Shown one piece after another: positions 7,639 through 14,855 of a DNA stretch of 18,410 nucleotides (the first letter of the stretch is position 1; each line of letters begins with the position of its first letter). This stretch comes from JAWWBG01 sp033721095 (GTDB taxonomy: Bacteria > Actinomycetota > Nitriliruptoria > Nitriliruptorales > Nitriliruptoraceae). The notes beneath the pieces were generated by a model. It was not told where the DNA came from. It saw nothing but the letters and a program-made list of their open reading frames with translations, and did not search any database. Made by a program: the position numbers and the translations under genes. The DNA is taken from NCBI GenBank assembly GCA_033721095.1, contig JAWWBG010000023.1, positions 1-18,410 on the forward strand. The letters run 5' to 3'.

Positions 7639-7681
7639 GCTCGCAACCCGCGCGCGTCGCCCTTGCCATGCCCGTGCGAGC
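7639..7681 (-). terminator. Stem-loop directly after the sulfatase-like gene
   Basis: The 7-base arms gctcgca (7639-7645) and tgcgagc (7675-7681) are perfect complements around a 29-base loop. On the minus strand the structure begins on the base right after the stop codon (7682-7684). It lacks a T-tract, so a terminator or 3'-end-stabilising role is tentative. Confidence 0.3.
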
Positions 7682-9202
7682 TCACCCGGATGGCGGTCGG
7701 TAGGCGCGCATCCGATCCGTGACGTCGCGGAACTCGTACAGGTGCGAGGCGTCCCGAAAGATCACCACGCGGTCCTCGAGGGGACCAAGGCTCGTGCCGA
7801 CGATCTCGTCCAGCAGCAGCCGGAACGTGTTGATGGGCGTCATGGACGGCCACGGCGAGACGTCGACGTGCTCGGGGACGTACCAGGCGCTGAGGATGCG
7901 CAGCTTCTCGGCCAGCTCGACATCCGGAGCCGCAAACCAGTCGTAGCCGCCCTGGTCGATCTCGTAGTTGGGCGGGTGGGTGCCCTCGTCGGCCTGGATG
8001 ATGATCACCGGGTGCTCGCCCGGCGGACGATCGAGGAAGCGGTCCACGATCCGCTCCAGGCGATGATTCGCGTACCGCACCTGCTCGGAGACGTTCACGG
8101 CCCTCGAACGCTGCCGTGCCTGCGCAGCGGTCACGAAGGATCCGTCGGCAGCAAAGACGTACGGCTCGTGCGGGATCGTCAGGTGCGCAAGGATGAACCG
8201 GGGCCGGTCCGAGTCGTGCGCCGCGAGCCGGTCGAGCTGGTCGAAGCCGTACAGCGTGTGGTTGCGGATGCGTGTGCGAGTGTCCACCTGGTCGTCACCC
8301 ACCAACCCGCCGAGCGCAGGCCAGATCGTGCCGTCGCGGAAGACCTGGGCGAACTCGGACGAGTCGTCCCAGTTGAGGACCAGGTCAGCCGCCGCGGCCG
8401 TCGCCGTCGGATCCCACCAGTTGCCGATGTGGATGTACTCGTAGCCGGCTGCCGTCAGGACGCGGCCGACCTCGTGGTCGGTCAGCATGGCGTACAGCGG
8501 CCCCCAATCGCCTGACTGGTCGTCGGGTACGGCGGCCGCGAGCTCGTCCAGGTACTCGAGGTTGAGCGTGCTCGCCATGGAATGCGCGGTCTTGTTGTAG
8601 TTGGCCAAGGCCTCGTCGAGGACCGTGAACCCGCGTTCCTCAAGGCCCTCGAGGAAGGGACTGTTGTCGAAGCCGAACAGCTCCTCGAGAGCGTCCTGCC
8701 GCCCGTAACGGTCCGGAATGATCCAGACGATGTCGGGCGCGTCGTCGGCCACCGTGATCGGGCGGGCGTCGTCGTCCAGGGCCACCAGCGTCCGCGTGGA
8801 GCTGCCGAGCATCGGCGGCACCCCGTTGACGAGCACCAGGACCAGCCCGATGACGTTGAGCGCCACCGACCAGGTGCTGGCTGCCTCGTCGGTGACTCGG
8901 ATCGCAAGGAAGACGACCGCGACGATGATGCCCGTCGTGACCAGGACGCCGGCAACCCACGGCGACGACCAGACCGTCCCGAAGGTGAGCAGCAGGACGG
9001 CCAGGTGGCTGGCGACGATGGCCCCACGTCGCATGTCCTTGAGCGCGACGGCGGACAGGAGCGTCAGGACTGTTGCCGTGGCCAGCGTCACCCCCAACAC
9101 GGGCCAGACATCACCCCACGTGACCTCCGTCCGGTTCGCGCTCCACAGGGCCAGGGCCGGGAAGCCCGCAAAGAACAGGGGATGGACGGGAAAACGGCTC
9201 AT
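7682..9202 (-). CDS. Membrane sulfatase-like hydrolase/transferase
   Basis: A 506-residue protein of the alkaline-phosphatase/sulfatase superfamily, resembling LtaS-type enzymes. Four to five N-terminal helices (about 8-22, 33-54, 62-78, 82-102, 112-130) anchor an extracytoplasmic catalytic domain (150-506). Catalytic landmarks are D164 (IIPDRYG), the likely nucleophile T205 in NYNKTAHSMASTLN, H345 (HEPY) and the pair D405-E406 in IIQADEG. Most LtaS/sulfatase proteins have Asp-His there, so E406 is unusual, though related actinobacterial proteins may share it. The likely role is moving or removing phosphate or sulfate groups on a surface polymer or lipid. The start overlaps the methyltransferase stop as ATGA (9199-9202), implying coupled translation and a shared pathway. 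Confidence 0.85.
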   Translation of the reverse strand: MSRFPVHPLFFAGFPALALWSANRTEVTWGDVWPVLGVTLATATVLTLLSAVALKDMRRGAIVASHLAVLLLTFGTVWSSPWVAGVLVTTGIIVAVVFLAIRVTDEAASTWSVALNVIGLVLVLVNGVPPMLGSSTRTLVALDDDARPITVADDAPDIVWIIPDRYGRQDALEELFGFDNSPFLEGLEERGFTVLDEALANYNKTAHSMASTLNLEYLDELAAAVPDDQSGDWGPLYAMLTDHEVGRVLTAAGYEYIHIGNWWDPTATAAAADLVLNWDDSSEFAQVFRDGTIWPALGGLVGDDQVDTRTRIRNHTLYGFDQLDRLAAHDSDRPRFILAHLTIPHEPYVFAADGSFVTAAQARQRSRAVNVSEQVRYANHRLERIVDRFLDRPPGEHPVIIIQADEGTHPPNYEIDQGGYDWFAAPDVELAEKLRILSAWYVPEHVDVSPWPSMTPINTFRLLLDEIVGTSLGPLEDRVVIFRDASHLYEFRDVTDRMRAYRPPSG

Positions 9203-10575
9203 GCAGGGTGCAGCAGGTACAGGATCCGACCGGAGTCACCCACCGGATCCCGCTGCGCAATCTGGAAGTGGGCGGCTGCGGCGTCCTCGAATGCCTCCTG
9301 CGTGTAGCCGTCGAAGATGTCCTCGCGCGTCGCGAGCAGCACGCGCACCTTCGGGTCGTCCTTGGGGACCCATTCGACGACGGCACTGCGCCCGAGCCGT
9401 GCGAACACCTCCAGGACAGCCGTCAGCGGCACGTTGTTGCCGATGGCAAGGTGGTGAACGAGGGCGAGCGCGAGGATGACATCCGCAGGCCCGCGGTCGG
9501 CCAGGTCCGCGCGCTCCTCGTTGCCCCAGCCGATGCGCGGCGTCGGGTTCGCAAGGTCGTAGCGGATCGGGATCAGGTCCCCGACATCGAGCGGACGTTC
9601 CTGGATCGCCCGCCAGGCGCCCTCCACCGCGCCGTGGTCGATGTCGGCTGCCACGACGGTGGCGCCAGTGCCTGCGGCCAGTTGGCTGAACCGGCCCGTG
9701 TTCGCGCCCAGGTCGAACACCAGGTCCGGTGCGAGGCTCTCCAGGTGGCGGCGGACAAGCGCGACCTTGGCGTCCATGGCCGCCTCGTCGTAGTGGCCTG
9801 CCTCGTCGTAGTAGTCGACCCAGACCGTCCCGCGCGGTTCCCAGCTCAGCTTGCCAACGGCGCCGCGCAGCTGCTGTGCCATGCCGACAAGTGCCTTCCG
9901 GGAAAACCGTGCAGTCTTCGGCTCGGCGTCCGGGTCGGCCTCGCGCGTGGCCGTCGCGCGGGCATGCAGGTGCAGGTGCATCGCCAGGCCGGGCCGGCGC
10001 TTCGTCTTGCCCGGGAGCAGGCCGGCGGCCAGGTCGAGGGGGATCCCGTCGATGTTGCCCAGCAGGAGCGCGGCCAGCCGCGGGTCGACGTGGGCCTCCA
10101 GCGCCAATGGGGCAAGGAAGTGACGGCAGAACTGGCCATAGGCGGTCCACGGCGCATCCTCGACGCGTCGCCCGAACGACAACGTGTCGATCAGGATCGG
10201 CCGACCCTTGACGAACTGGACGTTGAACGCCGAGGCGTCCCGCAGGACCAGGTCGTGCTCGAGAGCGATGAGCTGCGCGTCGAGCGTTGCGATGGCCGCT
10301 GCGCGACGTTGCCCCGGCGACCACTCGTGGGGCCAGGTGAGGAAGGGCACGCGTTCGGGCCGCAGGATCTTCCACGCCTCGGGGGCCAGGCTCGTGTCCG
10401 CGAGGTCATCGTGATCGACGAGCAGGCCGGCGTCGACCAGGGCGGCATGGCATCCGGAGTCGACGAAGGCTTCGAAGTCCTCCCGGAACCGTTCCATGAC
10501 GGCGCGGTAGAGGACCCCGTCGTGCTCGAACACGTACCCCGACGGGTCACGAAAGGAACCGGCAACTCGCTGCAT
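9199..10575 (-). CDS. NoeA-like class I SAM-dependent methyltransferase with kinase-like N-terminal half
   Basis: A 458-residue cytoplasmic protein. The C-terminal half is a Rossmann methyltransferase with SAM motif VFDLGANTGRFS (286-297), acidic D311-D313, and ALALVHHLAIGNNVPL (369-384). The N-terminal half has HDLVLRDASAFNVQF (107-121) followed by GRPILIDTLSF (124-134). This pattern resembles the catalytic HxD..N loop and metal-binding Asp of aminoglycoside-phosphotransferase-like kinases. The same two-part layout occurs in NoeA-like nodulation methyltransferases. The gene sits between a small membrane protein and the sulfatase-like gene it overlaps, so the substrate is probably a surface glycan or lipid precursor. 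A TACGCT hexamer 8 bases before the ATG suggests a leaderless transcript. Confidence 0.85.
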   Translation of the reverse strand: MQRVAGSFRDPSGYVFEHDGVLYRAVMERFREDFEAFVDSGCHAALVDAGLLVDHDDLADTSLAPEAWKILRPERVPFLTWPHEWSPGQRRAAAIATLDAQLIALEHDLVLRDASAFNVQFVKGRPILIDTLSFGRRVEDAPWTAYGQFCRHFLAPLALEAHVDPRLAALLLGNIDGIPLDLAAGLLPGKTKRRPGLAMHLHLHARATATREADPDAEPKTARFSRKALVGMAQQLRGAVGKLSWEPRGTVWVDYYDEAGHYDEAAMDAKVALVRRHLESLAPDLVFDLGANTGRFSQLAAGTGATVVAADIDHGAVEGAWRAIQERPLDVGDLIPIRYDLANPTPRIGWGNEERADLADRGPADVILALALVHHLAIGNNVPLTAVLEVFARLGRSAVVEWVPKDDPKVRVLLATREDIFDGYTQEAFEDAAAAHFQIAQRDPVGDSGRILYLLHPA

Positions 10576-10583
10576 GGCGGCGG

Positions 10584-10589
10584 AGCGTA
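10584..10589 (-). promoter_or_regulatory. Possible leaderless -10 element for the methyltransferase
   Basis: TACGCT fits the TAnnnT consensus and ends 8 bases before the ATG at 10575, with no ribosome site between. No -35 hexamer is evident. If real, the methyltransferase and sulfatase genes can be transcribed apart from the upstream small-protein gene. Confidence 0.4.
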
Positions 10590-10627
10590 GGGGCCCGGGA
10601 GCGGTGTACCGACGGACCGCCAGTGGG

Positions 10628-10876
10628 TCAGCTGGCGTCGCTCACGTCGTCGGTGGCGGCCACCGACACGTCTTCGTCCACCGAGCCACGGAAGAGGCCG
10701 ACGATCCGGCTCCAGAAGACCTTGAGGGTCACGCCCACGGCGGCGGCAAAGGCGATCAGTGCCTGGAAGACGACGGACATGGAGCCGCCGTCGACGTAGG
10801 CGCCAGCGGCCGGCACGAACAGCATCCATGCCGCAAACGTGAGGGCAAGGGTCCAGCGAAGTCGGGCTGCGTTCAT
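10628..10876 (-). CDS. Small exported or membrane protein (YIDPGS-like)
   Basis: An 82-residue protein. A hydrophobic N-terminus (7-25) ends in an AGA signal-peptidase-like site, leaving a mature start YVDGGSMS. A second helix follows (about 37-56), then KVFWSR and an acidic tail. This pattern closely recalls a widespread small family (mature start YIDPGSGS, a hydrophobic helix, then a Lys/Phe/Trp/Arg stretch), often seen beside sulfatase-like and methyltransferase genes, as here. GAGGAA lies 8 bases before the ATG at 10876. Its function is unknown; a scaffold or partner for the membrane enzyme is a guess. The stop is 52 bases from the methyltransferase start. Confidence 0.82.
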   Translation of the reverse strand: MNAARLRWTLALTFAAWMLFVPAAGAYVDGGSMSVVFQALIAFAAAVGVTLKVFWSRIVGLFRGSVDEDVSVAATDDVSDAS

Positions 10877-10992
10877 GACGTCGTTCCTCGGGAGTCGCTC
10901 CAGCGTAACCCGCGGGCCGTTGGCAATCATGGCGCCGTGGCCGTCCTCGTGGGCAGTGGTCGAACCATGGTGCCGCCGTGGGCGAGTCGACA

Positions 10993-11012
10993 CCCGGGCC
11001 CTGCGTCCCGGG
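10993..11012 (-). terminator. GC hairpin after the SWIM-like gene
   Basis: Two copies of the self-complementary hexamer cccggg (10993-10998 and 11007-11012) can form a 6-bp stem with an 8-base loop, starting 13 bases after the stop at 11026. No T-tract follows. The rest of the 149-base gap 10877-11025 holds nothing else I can name. Confidence 0.35.
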
Positions 11013-11025
11013 CTTGGCCCCAACC

Positions 11026-11883
11026 TCAGGCGGCGCGGAAGCGGTCGCCCGCACGCAGGACCTGCCCGTCCGCGTGCAGACCTGCCAGGACCTGTTCGGC
11101 GCTCTCGATCGCAATGCCCAGGCGTGTCGCCAGCTCCTCCGCCGTCGCGGTACCGAGTCCCCGGAGCTCGGCAAGCAGCACGGATTCGGACGCTGCCTCG
11201 TTGCCTGCCCCCGCGGCGACACGCCAGGCAAACTCGGCGGCCTCGCGCACGGCCTCGATGATCCCGGGAGCGGGAACCGGTCCCAACGACCGGACGAGCG
11301 CCTCGGGCTCGACGGGAGGTGCGATGGTCACGACCGCGCGTGGTGGTCCCCCGGGCGCGGCCGTGGGGTCGTCGACCGCGGCCCCGGCCACCAGCTCGTC
11401 GGACGGACTGCGCCGTGCGCGTACGTCGGCCAGGAGTCGATCGGCGGGTATGCCCCTCCATGCAAGGAGGAGTTCCAGGCCGCCGTCCCCACCAGACCCC
11501 AGCCGGACAAGCAGGGCTGCCGCCAGGACCGGATCATCCGGAGACCAGGCCACGTCCGCCCAGTCCGGGACGAGGGGCTCGCCGAGGAGCTCGGCGACCA
11601 CCGACGCCGGGGGAAGGTCGCCACCGACAAGCGTCGCCACGTGCTCGACGCTGTCGGCAAGGGCAGCGACGAGACGCTCGATGGCGTCATCGCTGACTGG
11701 AGGCGCCGTCATCCTGACGTCGGTTCGGCCGGCGGGTCGTCGGATCGTGCATCGAAGCTCGCCGCGGCCAGCTGCCATGTCCTGCACACGACCGAGCCGC
11801 GAGAGCTCAACGGCCTGGCCATGGTTGCGCGTCGAACCGGCGACGCCACGAGCGAGGACGTACAGCTGCGCGCCGAGGCTCAT
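11026..11883 (-). CDS. SWIM-family partner of SNF2 ATPase, zinc finger lost
   Basis: A 285-residue cytoplasmic protein encoded directly after the SNF2 ATPase and overlapping it (ATGA, 11880-11883). Residues 22-105 match the region before the SWIM finger in SNF2-associated SWIM proteins: GQAVELSRLGRV, then CTIRRPAG, PPVSDDAIERLVAALA and HVATLVGGDLPP. Where the CxCxnCxH finger should come (about 108-125) the sequence reads WADVAWSPDDPVLAAALLVRLG. The flanks are present, but every Cys ligand is gone; C45 is the only cysteine in the protein. The C-terminus (about 233-285) looks like a winged helix (LLAELRGLGTATAEELATRLG...). The family is linked to SNF2 proteins of unknown role. The call rests on alignment from memory plus gene order. 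Confidence 0.72.
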   Translation of the reverse strand: MSLGAQLYVLARGVAGSTRNHGQAVELSRLGRVQDMAAGRGELRCTIRRPAGRTDVRMTAPPVSDDAIERLVAALADSVEHVATLVGGDLPPASVVAELLGEPLVPDWADVAWSPDDPVLAAALLVRLGSGGDGGLELLLAWRGIPADRLLADVRARRSPSDELVAGAAVDDPTAAPGGPPRAVVTIAPPVEPEALVRSLGPVPAPGIIEAVREAAEFAWRVAAGAGNEAASESVLLAELRGLGTATAEELATRLGIAIESAEQVLAGLHADGQVLRAGDRFRAA

Positions 11884-14795
11884 CGCTCGTCCTCCTCGTC
11901 CTCGACGTCATCGCGGCTGAGGCGAACGAGTGCAGCGAGCTCGTCGTCGCCGAGATCCGACAGCCAGTGCTCGCCGGTCCCGAGCACGGCATCGGCCAGC
12001 GCGCGCTTGTGCTCGAGGAGCGCGTCGATCCGCTCCTCGACCGTGCCGCCGGTCACCAGTCGATGAACGGTCACGGGCCGTGTCTGGCCGATGCGATGCG
12101 CACGATCGGTCGCCTGGTCCTCGACGGCCGGGTTCCACCACTGGTCGTAGTGCATGACGTGGGTGGCGCGGTGGAGCGTCAGGCCGGTCCCGCCGGCCCG
12201 AAGCGACACGAGGAGAATCGGCGGCGCATCGTCATCCTCCTGGAACCGGGTCACCATCCGCTCTCGCTGCGCAAGCGGGACCGCCCCGTGGAGGAAGGGA
12301 ACCTCCGGGATGCCGAGCTGGGCCTCCAGGTGCTGCCGCAGCAGCTTGCCCATCGCCACGAACTGCGTGAACACGAGGGCATGGTCTCCCGCGTCCACCA
12401 CCTCCGCGAGGATCTCCGAGGCGCGGGAGAGCTTGCCGGACCGACCGCGCAGCGGGCCGTCGTCACCCCGGTACTGGACCGGGTGGTTGCAGATCTGCTT
12501 GAGCGCCGTGAGCAGGGCAAGGATCCGGCCGCGGCGTTCGAACGGGTTGGTTCCCAGTCCCGCTTCGAAGGCGCGATCGAGCGCGTCCTGGTAGAGGGCG
12601 GCCTGCTCGGCTGTCAGCGAGCAGGCGACGGTCACCACCTGCTTGGGTGGCAGGTCGGCCGTCACCTCGGGATCGGCCTTCGTGCGCCGGAGAATGAACG
12701 GTGCGGTCAGCCGCCGCAGGCGTTCCGCGGCGTCGCGGTCCTGCCACCGTTCGATCGGGCGCGCGAACTGTTCGGCGAAGCGCCGCTGACTGCCCATGAG
12801 CCCGGGGTTCGTGAGGTCGAGCATCGCCCACAGCTCGGCAAGCCGGTTCTCGACGGGCGTGCCGGTCATGGCGACCTTGACCTCGGCGTCGATGTCACGG
12901 GCCGCGCGGGCGCCCTTGGACGCGGCGTTCTTGATCTGCTGGGCCTCGTCGAAGACGGCCACGTTCCAGCCCACGCGCGAGAGCAGGTGTGCGTCGCGAC
13001 GGAGCAGCGCGTACGACGTGACGACCACGGTGGCGGGCGGGAACTCGGCTGGCACCGTCGGCCGATCGGGGCCGTGGTGGCGCAGCACGGGCAGCTTGGG
13101 CGCGAAGCGTGCCAGCTCGCGCTCCCAGTGACCGACCACCGAGGTCGGACAGACGATCAGGTGCGGTCGCGCCGTGAGCCGCGAGGTGAGCAGCGCGATG
13201 GCCTGCAGGCTCTTCCCCACGCCCATGTCATCCGCGAGGATCCCGCCGATCCCGAGGCTGGCCAGCCCCTGCAGCCATGCCGCCCCGCGCCGCTGATAGG
13301 GCCGCAGCTCGCCGGTGATGCCGACGATCTCGGCCGCCTCGGGGCGAGGTGTTGCGCGCAGCCGTCCGACGAGGTCGGCGACCTCACCAGTCGCGACGAC
13401 ATCAACTTCCCCGAGATCGTCGCCGAGGCGGACACGACCGGTGAGCGCGCCGGCCAGTGCCTCCGTCAGTGCCAGCGATCCCGATGAGCCCGCCGCCTCG
13501 GTTGCGCGGGCAACGTCCTCCGGATCGACACGCACCCAACGACCCCGCCAGCGCACCAGCGGCGACCGAGCCTGGGCGAAGGCGGCAAGCTCGTCGTCGT
13601 CGAGCACCTCGTCGCCGATCGCCGCCTCTGCTCGGAAGCCGGACAGCGCCGCCAGCCCGAGGCGCGGACGCCGCACGCGGCCCGCGGCCTCCGTGCGAGC
13701 GCCGACACGGACCCGGAGCCTGATCCTGGCAGCGTCGAGTTGCTGGAGCTCGGCGGGACCGACGAGGGCCATCCCGTGCTCGGCAAGGTCCCGGCCCCGG
13801 TGGTCCAGGAGCTCAGCGACCTCGCTGGCCGACAACGTGACGTGTGTCGGTCGCGCCTGATTCGTCGCCCGCTCGAGCGCCGGCAGGATCATCGAGGCCT
13901 CCGCGAGTCCGCGAGCCAGGACCGCCTCGAGCTCCTGGCCGTGACGACCGGTCCAGACCTCACGCGCCTCGATCCTCCGATCGCCATCCTCCATCCAGAA
14001 GCCCAGCTTCCACTCCCCCGTTTCCTCCGCTGGGGCCTCGAGGACCAGCTGGAGCCGCCGGCGCTCCGTGCCGATCCGCAGGACCGGCTCGACCCACTCG
14101 CCGAGGACCTGCTGCACGCGGTCGCGGACACGCGGCCGAACGGCGACACGGTGGTCGGGGCCGACCAGTGCCGCAGGCAGCTGCTCGGCCCATGGTGTGG
14201 CCGACGAGCGGCGATGCCGATCCCGAACGGCGTGCCCCTGTCGCGCACAGGCGTCGGCCACGGCGTCCAGCATCGTCCGGATCGCGAGCTGCGGGTCGGG
14301 GCGATCGACCCCGTTGGGCCAGGACGCCCAGGCCGTGACCGGCATCTGCTCCGAGAGCGCCTCGACGACCTCGACGTCCTCGGGAGCGAGCACGGCCCGC
14401 CATCCTGCCAGCAACTCCTCGGGGCGATCGCCCTTCGTCAGCGCAGGGACGAGGTGGCCGCGTGCGACGAGCGACAGTGCCACCTTGGTGCCCAGCGACC
14501 ACGCCAGGACGGCGTCGCCAGGGCGTCGCCACGGCGGCAGTGCCTCGCCGGGAGGCAGTGCCGCGAGCGTCTGCAGCGTCGCCAGGAAGGGGACCCGGCG
14601 CACGGCGCGCAGCTGGCGAGCTCCAACTGCCCCATCCTCCCCGCGGAGGGCGAAGGAGGGCATGTCGGCGGGTTCACCGGGTGGCAGGCCAGCCAACCGC
14701 TCGAGGCCGCGACCATCGTGGTGCCAAGCCGCGAACCAGCTTCGCGATGGGTCCCGTGGATCGGGAACGAACGTCAGTTGGAGGGCTGCAGGCAT
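11880..14795 (-). CDS. SWI2/SNF2-family DEAD-like ATPase/helicase
   Basis: A 971-residue bacterial SNF2 protein (HepA/RapA-like) that uses ATP to move on DNA or protein-DNA complexes. An N-terminal helicase-associated region spans about 1-480. RecA lobe 1 (about 490-710) has the Q-like LRPYQRRGAAWL, Walker A DDMGVGKS (522-529), Walker B-type DEAQ (616-619) and motif III MTGTPVENR (643-651). Lobe 2 (about 780-925) has LVFTQF, LVSLRAGGTGLTL (862-874) and QATDRAHRIGQ (894-904). The tail is acidic. The ATG at 14795 is the first that leaves an intergenic gap to MarP; the frame stays open further, but only antisense to MarP. The SWIM-like partner is translated from the overlapping ATGA. Confidence 0.95.
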   Translation of the reverse strand: MPAALQLTFVPDPRDPSRSWFAAWHHDGRGLERLAGLPPGEPADMPSFALRGEDGAVGARQLRAVRRVPFLATLQTLAALPPGEALPPWRRPGDAVLAWSLGTKVALSLVARGHLVPALTKGDRPEELLAGWRAVLAPEDVEVVEALSEQMPVTAWASWPNGVDRPDPQLAIRTMLDAVADACARQGHAVRDRHRRSSATPWAEQLPAALVGPDHRVAVRPRVRDRVQQVLGEWVEPVLRIGTERRRLQLVLEAPAEETGEWKLGFWMEDGDRRIEAREVWTGRHGQELEAVLARGLAEASMILPALERATNQARPTHVTLSASEVAELLDHRGRDLAEHGMALVGPAELQQLDAARIRLRVRVGARTEAAGRVRRPRLGLAALSGFRAEAAIGDEVLDDDELAAFAQARSPLVRWRGRWVRVDPEDVARATEAAGSSGSLALTEALAGALTGRVRLGDDLGEVDVVATGEVADLVGRLRATPRPEAAEIVGITGELRPYQRRGAAWLQGLASLGIGGILADDMGVGKSLQAIALLTSRLTARPHLIVCPTSVVGHWERELARFAPKLPVLRHHGPDRPTVPAEFPPATVVVTSYALLRRDAHLLSRVGWNVAVFDEAQQIKNAASKGARAARDIDAEVKVAMTGTPVENRLAELWAMLDLTNPGLMGSQRRFAEQFARPIERWQDRDAAERLRRLTAPFILRRTKADPEVTADLPPKQVVTVACSLTAEQAALYQDALDRAFEAGLGTNPFERRGRILALLTALKQICNHPVQYRGDDGPLRGRSGKLSRASEILAEVVDAGDHALVFTQFVAMGKLLRQHLEAQLGIPEVPFLHGAVPLAQRERMVTRFQEDDDAPPILLVSLRAGGTGLTLHRATHVMHYDQWWNPAVEDQATDRAHRIGQTRPVTVHRLVTGGTVEERIDALLEHKRALADAVLGTGEHWLSDLGDDELAALVRLSRDDVEDEEDER

Positions 14796-14802
14796 CCGAC
14801 CG

Positions 14803-14808
14803 ATGGTA
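14803..14808 (-). promoter_or_regulatory. Leaderless -10 element for the SNF2 gene
   Basis: TACCAT (minus strand) matches TAnnnT and ends 7 bases before the SNF2 ATG (14795). No strong ribosome-binding site precedes this ATG. It mirrors the hexamer that serves the divergent protease gene. Confidence 0.5.
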
Positions 14809-14842
14809 CGGGGAGGGAAAGCAGGTTCGGCCGGGCGGCACG

Positions 14843-14848
14843 TATCGT
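14843..14848 (+). promoter_or_regulatory. Leaderless -10 element for the MarP-like gene
   Basis: TATCGT matches TAnnnT and ends 7 bases before the ATG at 14856, where a leaderless transcript would start. The two opposed -10 elements are 34 bases apart, so any -35 regions must overlap. Confidence 0.5.
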
Positions 14849-14855
14849 GCTGGCC

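Noticed and set aside
7514..7681. Cyclic-di-AMP (ydaO) riboswitch before the M23 gene
   Set aside because: This riboswitch often precedes wall hydrolases in actinobacteria, but its conserved core sequences are missing; only a simple inverted repeat is present.
5681..8515. A 944-codon open frame on the plus strand across the phosphatase, M23 and sulfatase genes
   Set aside because: It is antisense to three genes with clear catalytic motifs, and its protein is Arg/Gly/Val-rich without any motif. It is an effect of GC-rich codon use.
13740..14855. Upstream extension of the MarP-like frame
   Set aside because: It is antisense to the SNF2 gene. The family begins with the CvpA helix, which starts at the ATG at 14856.
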